NCBI GenBank assembly: GCA_028820695.1
Contig: JAPPIB010000052.1
Span: 1 to 64,000, forward strand
Direction: 5' to 3'
DNA: 64,000 nucleotides
Source: Acidiferrobacterales bacterium
GTDB lineage: Bacteria > Pseudomonadota > Gammaproteobacteria > Arenicellales > JAJDZL01
The notes below the pieces were generated by a model, which searched no databases, had not been told where the DNA came from, and was given only the letters and a program-made list of their open reading frames with translations. Shown one piece after another: positions 56,983 through 64,000 of this stretch. Position numbers and translations under genes: made by a program. The number at the start of each line of letters is the position of its first letter. Position 1 is the stretch's first letter.

Positions 56983-57522
56983 ATGTGGGCAAAAAGATTC
57001 CCCGTTCCCGAGTTCGACCGTCATGCGTTGAAAGATCTTGATTGGGAAACACCGCAAATCGCCGATCAGCTGAATGAAGAATCCTACGGTGCAGCCGCGT
57101 TGGCTGCAGACCCGGCAATCTGTGATAAATTCCATTTTCAGGGCGAGCACGTGCTGATCGTAGCCTGTACGCTTCCTGACCAACCTGTAAGAGTCAGTGG
57201 AAATTCTTTCGCCTGGCCGATCCAGCGAGTTGTCATGTTTGATTCACTGAATGCAGACGAATGCAATGTCGTCGCTGACTGGAAGACGCCGCGGCCTATG
57301 AATACAAGGTTTGGACCGGATGGCGGCATCACAGTCACTGCAGGAAAACTGTATATTCTGATCGGACATCAATTCGCAGATCACTGGGTGGGCAGTCGGG
57401 TGATGCTCGACAATGAGTGGTCCGGAGACTGCGAATCCGGTTTTCGAATTCTATCGTCCTGCGAAGCCGAAATTAACGACTTTCACGATGCGGTTGTTTA
57501 TTTCGAGTGGGACAAATCCTGA
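56983..57522 (+). CDS. Conserved-looking protein of unknown function in the one-carbon cluster
   Basis: About 179 residues, beginning MWAKRFPVPEFDRHALKDLD. I do not recognise the family. The sequence is soluble in appearance, rich in Asp and Trp, and lacks a signal peptide, membrane helix or clear nucleotide motif. The gene ends 30 bases before the methylenetetrahydrofolate reductase ATG in the same direction, so it is probably part of that operon. A TTG at 56974 is an alternative start. Confidence 0.6.
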   Translation: MWAKRFPVPEFDRHALKDLDWETPQIADQLNEESYGAAALAADPAICDKFHFQGEHVLIVACTLPDQPVRVSGNSFAWPIQRVVMFDSLNADECNVVADWKTPRPMNTRFGPDGGITVTAGKLYILIGHQFADHWVGSRVMLDNEWSGDCESGFRILSSCEAEINDFHDAVVYFEWDKS

Positions 57523-57552
57523 TTCCAATCCTATATCGGTGTTGTCCCGTTG

Positions 57553-58437
57553 ATGCATTCAAATATTCCAGCCCTGGCGCGGTTGCTGCATGGTTATTCA
57601 GTCGAAACAACTCCTGGCAGCGCCGCTAAGATTCCTGACTATCGATTAATTCTCTCACCCGGAACCGAAGTCTACGTAACCACGTTGCCCGGGTCAACAA
57701 TAGACGACACGATGACCGTGTGTGAACGTCTGAAGAAGGAAGGTTTTGTTCCTGTTCCGCATATCGTAGCCCGTCAGATTCCCGATGCCAAAAAGCTCTA
57801 TGATGGACTGGCTCGATTCCGGGACAACTGCGACGGCAACCATGTGCTGACCATCGCTGGTGGCGCAGCCAAAGGAGTTGGTGAATTTGACAGTTCAATG
57901 CAACTTCTTGAAACCGGACTGTTCGACAAGTTGGGAATTCACACCATTGGCGTCGCCGGTCATCCCGAAGGGTCGCCAGACATATCCGATCAGCAAATCG
58001 AGTCGGCATTGCAGTGGAAACAGGCATTCTCGCTCAGAACAGATGCCAGCATGTATATTGTCTCCCAGTTCTGTTTCGAGGCGAAACCGATCATCGAGTG
58101 GGAAGCGAGACTGACCGCAGCCGGTATAGACCTGCCTCTTCACGTCGGCATCCCCGGCGTTGCAACCATCGGCACCCTGCTCAAGCATGCGGCTGCCTGC
58201 GGAATCGGCAATTCGATGCTCTATCTCAGGAAACAGGCTCGAAATGCCTCCAAGATGCTCACCAGCCTAAAGCCGGAGCCTTTATTGAACGACCTGGCCG
58301 AATACCAAAAAAAGAACCCGGCCTCCAAGATCGAAAAACTGCACATCTACCCGCTGGGCGGATTGAGAAAATCTGTCGAATGGATCAATCGAATTGAGCA
58401 AGAGATCGTAGATTACAAAAATATTAATGCGGCATAG
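57553..58437 (+). CDS. metF: Methylenetetrahydrofolate reductase
   Basis: A 294-residue TIM-barrel flavoprotein of the MTHFR family. Features include HGYSVETTPG near the start, ATVxLPG-type strand VYVTTLPGSTIDD, VPHIVARQI, HVLTIAGGAAKGVGEF, a GHPEGSPDI segment and FITQ-like IVSQFCFEA. It interconverts methylene-THF and methyl-THF. Placed with a methyl-THF:corrinoid methyltransferase, it may run in the oxidative direction, feeding methyl groups into the folate pool. The ATG at 57553 is preferred over the adjacent TTG. Confidence 0.88.
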   Translation: MHSNIPALARLLHGYSVETTPGSAAKIPDYRLILSPGTEVYVTTLPGSTIDDTMTVCERLKKEGFVPVPHIVARQIPDAKKLYDGLARFRDNCDGNHVLTIAGGAAKGVGEFDSSMQLLETGLFDKLGIHTIGVAGHPEGSPDISDQQIESALQWKQAFSLRTDASMYIVSQFCFEAKPIIEWEARLTAAGIDLPLHVGIPGVATIGTLLKHAAACGIGNSMLYLRKQARNASKMLTSLKPEPLLNDLAEYQKKNPASKIEKLHIYPLGGLRKSVEWINRIEQEIVDYKNINAA

Positions 58438-58567
58438 AGCCGATTTGGAAGTCAGTACAAAATCTGATCACTTTGTTCACTGATTTTCGTTAAAACAACG
58501 AATCCTTCGATGCCCATGTTCAAATCCAAAATAATATATTTGTGATATATTTAGATAAATCATAGTA

Positions 58568-59236
58568 ATGAACTTTGTCTGCGGAAGCACACAGACCATA
58601 AGCCTGGCCGCTACAGAGCCTAAATTGGATTCTGTTTTGCGTATCCAGGGTTACAAGAACCCCGAAGGGGTGAGGCGAGTTATCCGGGATTTGGCGGCGA
58701 TAGCCGTGGAGGCATTTGTTGAAAACGCCACACCCGAAGTGAGTTACCGGGTAGCGAAGATTGAATGTGTTGACTCAACGGGGTTACGGCTCGAGTCCGG
58801 TGTATATCTGGAAAATCCGATATTCGGGCAGTATTTGGCTGAAGCCACCCAAGTGGTTGTGTTCGCCTTGACGGTCGGTGAGCGAATTGATCAGCAGACT
58901 ATTGAATGGATGAATCAGGAGAAATTGGTTGAGGCACTGTTTCTTGAATCTGCGGCTTGGCTTGGAGTCGAGGACGTGACCAAGCAGTTCGTAGTTTTAC
59001 TGCGTAAATGGGCAACTGAGCAAAACATGCGAATTTCCCGACGACTTGGCCCAGGCTATTCGTATCCGGTGAACGGGCAGCAGATTCAGTGGGATCTATA
59101 TGATCAGCATCCGCTATTTCAAATGTTTTCAGATACCAAAATCGCAGTGAAACTTCTGGAAAGTTCGGCCATGCTGCCAAAAATGTCCAGGTCGGGAATG
59201 TTTGGACTGATTCCGAGACAACCGCTGCAAGCATGA
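58568..59236 (+). CDS. Vitamin B12-dependent methionine synthase activation domain-like protein
   Basis: A 222-residue protein similar to the activation domain of MetH, as a stand-alone gene. The pattern RRLGPGYSYPVNGQQIQWDLYDQHPLFQMF and the MLPKMSRSGMFGLIP end, seen in sections around 150-215, parallels the domain that binds SAM in reductive reactivation of cob(II)alamin. Such proteins accompany corrinoid methyltransferase systems. It precedes the methyltransferase gene by nine bases. Confidence 0.82.
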   Translation: MNFVCGSTQTISLAATEPKLDSVLRIQGYKNPEGVRRVIRDLAAIAVEAFVENATPEVSYRVAKIECVDSTGLRLESGVYLENPIFGQYLAEATQVVVFALTVGERIDQQTIEWMNQEKLVEALFLESAAWLGVEDVTKQFVVLLRKWATEQNMRISRRLGPGYSYPVNGQQIQWDLYDQHPLFQMFSDTKIAVKLLESSAMLPKMSRSGMFGLIPRQPLQA

Positions 59237-59245
59237 GAATAATAA

Positions 59246-60268
59246 ATGAAGTCGACAAATGCCGGTCTTTTAATCATCGGTGAAAACTTCAACGCCACGA
59301 GGAAAATCAAGGCTTCCAGTCCGCGTGTAACCCGCGAGGACGAAAAATGGTTTGTCTCGTATGTCCAGCTGAATGGCTCTCCTGCCCGGTTGGATGTCAC
59401 CGCGTGCATGCCGGAAGATCCCAATGAACAGATGCTGTTCGCAATCCCGCATATTGCACAAGCCTGTCGCCAGAAGGATATGGACTACATCGCATGGGCA
59501 ATCAAGTCGCAGGAGGCGAACGGCGCTCACATCATCGATCTGTGCGTCGATGAGATGTCGGTCTACCCGGAAGAGCGGTACGAGTGGATGAAATGGCTCG
59601 TCAGGACAGCACAATCCCTGACATCGTCTGTCGTGTCGATTGACTCATCTGATTCCAACACGATTTATGCCGGATTGGAAGCCCACGACGGCTCCATCAG
59701 CAGACCCGCCATCAACTCATTCAATCTGGAAGATGGCCGCCAGGTTCTGGTTGACATGGCGCGCGAAAAAAACGCCATCCTGTTTGCCAATGCCAGTGGA
59801 AACCGCGGCATGCCGCAAAACGCTGAGGAGCGGGTCAACAATCTGGAGCAATGCATGAATATGATGGATGACGGCGGGATTGCCATGGAGGACCGCTTCC
59901 TCGACCCGCTGGTCTTTCCCATCGGCGCGGGTCCGGATTTTGGCAATCATTATCTTGATGCGGTGAGCACCCTGAGAAAACGTTATCCGTCAGTCCATAT
60001 TTTCGGCGGCCATAGCAATGTGTCGTTCGGACTGCCTCAGCGAAAGATTCTCAATCACGCCTTCGTGACGCTTTCGATTCTGTCCGGATGTGACTCGTTG
60101 ATGATCGATCCCATCATGAACCCGGTCAAACCGTTCAACGATTTCCTCTTCGCCGCCAATTCACTGACCGCGAAGGACGAGTTTTCCGTGAAGTATCTCA
60201 GATACATCCGCGGCCTGAGCAAACCGGCGAATAAGGTTCGTCGCAAACCCGCAACTGTGAGCTCATGA
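59246..60268 (+). CDS. Methyltetrahydrofolate:corrinoid methyltransferase (DHPS-like)
   Basis: A 340-residue TIM-barrel protein of the pterin-binding family. LIIGENFNATRKIKAS is the N-terminal strand of the family, AHIIDLCVDEMS carries the conserved Asp, and VSIDSSD, PAINSFNLEDGR and FPIGAGPDFG follow. GGHSNVSFGLPQRKILN is the segment typical of methyl-THF methyltransferases (AcsE/MtgA group) and separates it from dihydropteroate synthase. It transfers a methyl group between the corrinoid protein and tetrahydrofolate. The 60-base gap before the UroD-type gene may contain only its ribosome site. Confidence 0.87.
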   Translation: MKSTNAGLLIIGENFNATRKIKASSPRVTREDEKWFVSYVQLNGSPARLDVTACMPEDPNEQMLFAIPHIAQACRQKDMDYIAWAIKSQEANGAHIIDLCVDEMSVYPEERYEWMKWLVRTAQSLTSSVVSIDSSDSNTIYAGLEAHDGSISRPAINSFNLEDGRQVLVDMAREKNAILFANASGNRGMPQNAEERVNNLEQCMNMMDDGGIAMEDRFLDPLVFPIGAGPDFGNHYLDAVSTLRKRYPSVHIFGGHSNVSFGLPQRKILNHAFVTLSILSGCDSLMIDPIMNPVKPFNDFLFAANSLTAKDEFSVKYLRYIRGLSKPANKVRRKPATVSS

Positions 60269-60337
60269 CTGGGACTCCCGCGATCATCCGATAGACAAGC
60301 ACAACAATTCATTCAATCGAATATCAGGACTGCCAAA

Positions 60338-61507
60338 ATGAAAGAACTACTGCCACGTGAGCGCTTTGCCCGAGCCGTACGACACGAGAAAGTGGACCGG
60401 GTTCCTTTACTGTACCGCATGAAGAGCGAAGCGAAGGAGAAAATAGCGCGCATCTACGGCGTGACCAAGACCGGAACTGGCATGAAACACAATCCGGAAC
60501 TTGAACTGCGATTGGGCAACGACGCAATCATCTATCAAATTGGGATCAACGCACAATTCTCCCATCGGCCGATCAAAATCGGCGAATCCTGGTTTAACCA
60601 TTTTGGAGTCGGATACGGAAAAAGCGGACTCCAAGGACGAACAGAGGAAGAACATATGGAATTCACGCAGACGCAAGAGTTCTGGGGGCCGGCAAAAGTC
60701 GTACCTGAAAACTTCCCGAACCATCATCCAATCACTTCAATGGAAGATCTCAAGAACTACACCTGGCCTGACCCGGCTGATCCAGAACTGATCGATCCCA
60801 TCAAGAGTCTGCTCGACGAATATCAGAAAGACTACTACATCATCGTCGACCTGTCCTCCACCCTGATCGAAGCAGCCTATGCTCATGTGGTCGGGGCACA
60901 GAATTTCTTCCTCATGATGTTCGATCAGCCGGAACTGATCGCCGGAGTACTGGACGGTCTGACTGAATATTACACGCAACTCGGGAAGAACGTGATTGAT
61001 TTGGGAATCGACATGATCCGGGTCGGGGACGACATCGGTGCACAGCAGTCAATGATGATCTCGCCTGCCCAGTGGCGTGAATTGGCAAAACCGAGATTCG
61101 ACTACATGTTCAAGGAATTCCGCAAGTCAAACAAAGATATACATATCAAACTGCATTCGTGCGGAGATTACTCGCCGATCATCGGAGACATGATTGAACT
61201 CGGCGTCGACCTGTCGGGACTGATGCAGCCCACAGGCGGTAACAAGAATCAGAAAGAACTCAAGCAGAAGTTTGGAAACGACATCGCATTTATCGGCGGC
61301 TTCGACGTACAGCGACTGCTGCCGCGGGGACAGGTCGAGGCGGTCCGAAACGGTGTATGCGAGGTGATGAAAAACCTGGCCAGTGGCGGAGGCTATATTT
61401 TCTCACCCTCACACTATATTCTCGCTGACGTACCGATCCAGAACATCTTCACAATGCTCGAAGCACAACGTGACTTCGGTACCTATGGAAGATATCCGCT
61501 TAACTGA
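60338..61507 (+). CDS. Uroporphyrinogen-decarboxylase-type corrinoid methyltransferase
   Basis: A 389-residue UroD-superfamily protein. The zinc-ligand motif is IKLHSCGDYSPI (His and Cys), with further family segments VPLLYRMK near the start and GGFDVQRLLPRG near the end. In corrinoid systems such as MtaA, MtbA and CmuA, this fold demethylates a methylated substrate or transfers methyl to a cofactor. Here it is followed by a corrinoid-binding protein gene, so it is probably the substrate-specific methyltransferase. The methyl donor (methoxy, methylamine, methyl-sulfur or other) cannot be told from the sequence. Confidence 0.82.
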   Translation: MKELLPRERFARAVRHEKVDRVPLLYRMKSEAKEKIARIYGVTKTGTGMKHNPELELRLGNDAIIYQIGINAQFSHRPIKIGESWFNHFGVGYGKSGLQGRTEEEHMEFTQTQEFWGPAKVVPENFPNHHPITSMEDLKNYTWPDPADPELIDPIKSLLDEYQKDYYIIVDLSSTLIEAAYAHVVGAQNFFLMMFDQPELIAGVLDGLTEYYTQLGKNVIDLGIDMIRVGDDIGAQQSMMISPAQWRELAKPRFDYMFKEFRKSNKDIHIKLHSCGDYSPIIGDMIELGVDLSGLMQPTGGNKNQKELKQKFGNDIAFIGGFDVQRLLPRGQVEAVRNGVCEVMKNLASGGGYIFSPSHYILADVPIQNIFTMLEAQRDFGTYGRYPLN

Positions 61508-61524
61508 ACCGGGCAGATTGACAG

Positions 61525-62262
61525 ATGTTTAATGAAGTTGAAATAACCGATCCGGAACTTCAGATTCCTCAAGGATGGGAGTCCCGGGCACCGGAAAACT
61601 GGGAATGGGAATCGCTCTGGGAAGCGGTCGAGTATGGCGATCATGTTTACACCGACTCCAGGGTGAAGGAAGCCATTGAGGCGGACATCAACCCAAGAGT
61701 AATTCTGGATGATGGGTTGTTTCCGGGGTTCAACTTACAAGCCGACCGTTTCAGCGCCCAAGTCATATTCATTCCGGAAATGCTGATTACCGCTCGGGCG
61801 ATGAAAGCGGGTCTGGCACTGATTCGGCCGCTCCTCGCAGCCAATGCGGAAAAGCCGGTCGGCACTTTTGTAATCGGAACAGTACTCGGCGATATGCACG
61901 ATATCGGACAGTCAATCGTGACGATCATGCTAGAAAACGCAGGTTTCAATGTCATCAATCTGGGTACCGACGTTCATCCTGATCGATTTATTCAGACTGC
62001 CCGTGAGGAAAGTGCTGATCTAGTTGGATTCTCCGCATTACTTTCCACAACCGTCTACTACCAAAAGGTAACCATCGAAGAGTTTCAGAATGCCGGCGAT
62101 CGCGATAAAGTGAAAATTCTGATTGGCGGCGCTCCGACCACTCCGGATTGGGCAGAAGAATGTGGCGCCGATGGCTGGGGCAAGGACGCTGTCGACGCTG
62201 TGCGTCTGGCACTCGAGTTGATGGAACAGCCGCGCTTCGCGTGGAATGCAGATGCTGGATAA
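61525..62262 (+). CDS. Corrinoid-binding methyltransferase protein
   Basis: A 245-residue protein with an N-terminal helical cap and a C-terminal Rossmann cobalamin domain. The base-off signature is complete: GDMHDIGQ (DxHxxG, lower axial His), then SALLSTT and GGAPTTPDW. It carries the methyl group from the UroD-type enzyme to the tetrahydrofolate methyltransferase. The family's C-terminal ADGWGKDAVDAVRL is present. Its stop overlaps the start of the reactivator gene by 11 bases. Confidence 0.9.
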   Translation: MFNEVEITDPELQIPQGWESRAPENWEWESLWEAVEYGDHVYTDSRVKEAIEADINPRVILDDGLFPGFNLQADRFSAQVIFIPEMLITARAMKAGLALIRPLLAANAEKPVGTFVIGTVLGDMHDIGQSIVTIMLENAGFNVINLGTDVHPDRFIQTAREESADLVGFSALLSTTVYYQKVTIEEFQNAGDRDKVKILIGGAPTTPDWAEECGADGWGKDAVDAVRLALELMEQPRFAWNADAG

Positions 62263-64000
62263 GATTTCAGTCACTTTCAACAACTCCGACAATAATACGC
62301 AACGAACGGTTCAAGCTGAACGCGACCTGACCATCCTTGATGCCGCTCGGGCGGCTGGAGTCGAAATTGACGCGACTTGCGGATCCAGAGGACGGTGCAG
62401 AAGTTGCCGGGTCAAGATTCTGAAGGGCGATACCCCGCCGCCGACCGTTCAGGACACGATCCAACTGGGACACGACGAGGTTCAGGAAGGTTTCCGACTA
62501 TCCTGCCAAACCAGGATGCTCGGCGACACGATCATCCTTCCGATGCCGCCCAAAGCAGAAGAAGGCCACCAGATTCTCGAGTCCGCGGGCTCAGGTGCCG
62601 ACAACGCACACCTTCAACTTGACTGCGGCATAGCCAAGACACTCGTCAAGGCCAATGCCCCGGTGGAGGAACATCACCAGACTTCAGACGTCGAGGAGAT
62701 TGTAGCCGCCATGTCCGGTCTCACCGACGAGTCAGTTCCCTTGGATGTGATCCGAGAAATACCACAAATGCTACGCAAGGAACGCGGGAACATTACAGTC
62801 GCCACATTCAATGGAAAAATTATCGACGTTGAGGCGGGAGACACCACCGACCATGTTTACGGCATGGCATTCGACATCGGTACAACGAGCGTGGTCGGCA
62901 CACTGTTGGACCTGCACACTGGCGAACAACTCGCCTCCGCCGGCGGTGTCAATGCCCAATCCGTCTATGGCGGTGACCTCATGTCGCGCATCGCCTATGC
63001 CCAGTTTGATCAGAGCAAGCTGTCGACGCTGCGTGCAAAAATCCTCAATCAGGTCAACAAATACGTCCGTCAATGCAGTCGTGAGGCGAAAATCGACCCT
63101 CGGCACATCTACAAGATTGTCGTGGTGGGAAACACCTGTATGCATCACATCTTCCTTGGCATCGATGTCTCTTATGTCGGACTTGCGCCCTATGCGCCGG
63201 TCGTCCGAGACAACGTCACATTTCCAGCATCTGATCTGCCGCTGAAAGGCGCACCGAATGCCCAGATCTGTATGTTGCCGATCATCGCAGGATTTGTCGG
63301 AGCCGATACGGTGGGCTGTATCCTTTCCACCCGAATCTACGAGAGTGATGAAATTCGCGCACTGGTTGATATTGGAACGAACGGCGAAGTCGTCATGGGA
63401 TCAAGGGAGCGACTGACCGCGTGTTCCGCTCCGGCAGGACCCGCACTTGAGGGAGCACAGATTCGAGATGGAATGCGCGGGGCGATGGGAGCGATCGAAA
63501 AAGTCGAAATCAGTGATGATTTTGAATGTTCAGTCATCGGTGATGTTCCGGCAATCGGTATCTGTGGTTCAGGACTGATCGATGCCGCCGCCAAAATGAT
63601 TGAAAGCAAGGTCATGGATTGCAACGGAAAGATGCGCAAGCATGACCTTGAATGTTTGCCCGAGAAGATTCGCTGCAGACTGGCCAGAGGAAGTAATCAA
63701 TCGTTTGAGTTCGTGCTGGTTTGGGAAGACGATTCCGGAAGGAACCAGAACATCGCGGTCACTCAGGCAGATGTGAGGCAATTGCAGCTGGCGAAGAGCG
63801 CCATCTATTCCGGAATCCGTATGCTTCAGTCGGTCATGCATGTGTCGGATGACGAGATCACCGAACTGATGCTATGCGGCGGCTTCGGAAATTACGTCAA
63901 TATCGAGAGCGCAAAAACCATCAGATTGTTACCGGACCTCAGACACGAGCATATTTCCTACATCGGAAACGCAGCCTTGCTTGGTGCCCAGATGGCCTTG
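62252..64000 (+). CDS. RACo-type corrinoid reactivation protein (partial, runs off the window)
   Basis: The visible part is 583 codons in frame to the last base, so the gene is cut by the window edge. The N-terminus is a 2Fe-2S ferredoxin-like domain with CGSRGRCRSCRV and LSCQT cysteines. A linker follows, then the ASKHA-type domain: FDIGTTSVVGTLLDL, ALVDIGTNGEVVMGS, ACSAPAGPALEGAQ, and LMLCGGFGNYVNI. These proteins reactivate oxidised corrinoid using ATP and a low-potential electron donor. The start at 62252 overlaps the corrinoid protein gene by 11 bases. Confidence 0.9.
   Translation, partial: MLDKISVTFNNSDNNTQRTVQAERDLTILDAARAAGVEIDATCGSRGRCRSCRVKILKGDTPPPTVQDTIQLGHDEVQEGFRLSCQTRMLGDTIILPMPPKAEEGHQILESAGSGADNAHLQLDCGIAKTLVKANAPVEEHHQTSDVEEIVAAMSGLTDESVPLDVIREIPQMLRKERGNITVATFNGKIIDVEAGDTTDHVYGMAFDIGTTSVVGTLLDLHTGEQLASAGGVNAQSVYGGDLMSRIAYAQFDQSKLSTLRAKILNQVNKYVRQCSREAKIDPRHIYKIVVVGNTCMHHIFLGIDVSYVGLAPYAPVVRDNVTFPASDLPLKGAPNAQICMLPIIAGFVGADTVGCILSTRIYESDEIRALVDIGTNGEVVMGSRERLTACSAPAGPALEGAQIRDGMRGAMGAIEKVEISDDFECSVIGDVPAIGICGSGLIDAAAKMIESKVMDCNGKMRKHDLECLPEKIRCRLARGSNQSFEFVLVWEDDSGRNQNIAVTQADVRQLQLAKSAIYSGIRMLQSVMHVSDDEITELMLCGGFGNYVNIESAKTIRLLPDLRHEHISYIGNAALLGAQMAL

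Noticed and set aside
58438..58567. A cobalamin riboswitch before the corrinoid genes
   Set aside because: The gap is short, AT-rich and lacks the B12-box-like conserved core; I see only a promoter-like stretch.
1..64000. tRNA, rRNA genes or CRISPR arrays
   Set aside because: No tRNA-like T-loop/acceptor pairs, rRNA stretches or regularly spaced direct repeats were found by eye.

Overview
The window looks like a chromosomal stretch of a Gram-negative heterotroph of the Pseudomonadota, most likely a marine or host-associated gammaproteobacterium. This rests on gene content only: an ETF-ubiquinone oxidoreductase, class I PHA synthase, SixA, an RND-type exporter, a Tat-type signal and aerobic oxygenases. 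No rRNA or taxonomic marker is present, so the placement is loose. Genes are dense, with many 4-base ATGA start/stop overlaps between consecutive genes.

Layout. 1-2.2 kb: a DUF1028 protein and a phytanoyl-CoA dioxygenase-like enzyme. 2.2-8.2 kb: a defence-like island of a 1379-residue NACHT-type NTPase with a C-terminal PD-(D/E)XK nuclease, a translationally coupled AAA_14/DUF4143 ATPase, a 50-bp near-perfect palindrome at its start, and a frameshifted second DUF4143-type ATPase. 8.3-31.3 kb: catabolic genes, including an acetolactate synthase-like enzyme, amine oxidase, TauE exporter, HAD/thioesterase pair, PHA synthase with an (R)-hydratase, acyl-CoA synthetase, ETF-QO, aromatic amino acid decarboxylase, glycerol kinase, and a CoA ligase/acylating aldehyde dehydrogenase pair resembling SauT/SauS. 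Within this block (19.9-21.0 kb) lies a clear sterol C-24 methyltransferase homologue.

32-50 kb is the outstanding region: a bacterial sterol biosynthesis and handling locus. On the minus strand, in transcription order, are SdmB-like and SdmA-like C-4 demethylation enzymes, an ERG4/ERG24-family sterol reductase, CYP51, a single polypeptide joining a squalene-epoxidase-like flavoprotein to an oxidosqualene cyclase, and a small membrane protein with EXPERA/EBP-like features (candidate sterol isomerase). Divergent on the plus strand are a COG2907-type flavoprotein, a LolA-like periplasmic protein, and a GPP34 (GOLPH3-like) domain fused to a cytochrome P450. An RND/MMPL permease faces them from the opposite strand. 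A degraded IS1380-family element sits between the two divergent arms. With the C-24 methyltransferase, the cell can be predicted to make C-4/C-14-demethylated, side-chain-methylated sterols and to move them across the envelope.

50.9-55 kb: CsaA, an acyl-CoA dehydrogenase, SixA and an aromatic-ring flavin hydroxylase. 55.2-64 kb: a glycerate 2-kinase followed by a one-carbon cluster (virulence-factor-family small protein, unknown protein, methylenetetrahydrofolate reductase, MetH-activation-like protein, methyl-THF:corrinoid methyltransferase, UroD-type methyltransferase, corrinoid protein, RACo-type reactivator). This looks like a corrinoid-dependent demethylation pathway feeding methyl groups into tetrahydrofolate. 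The last gene runs off the window.
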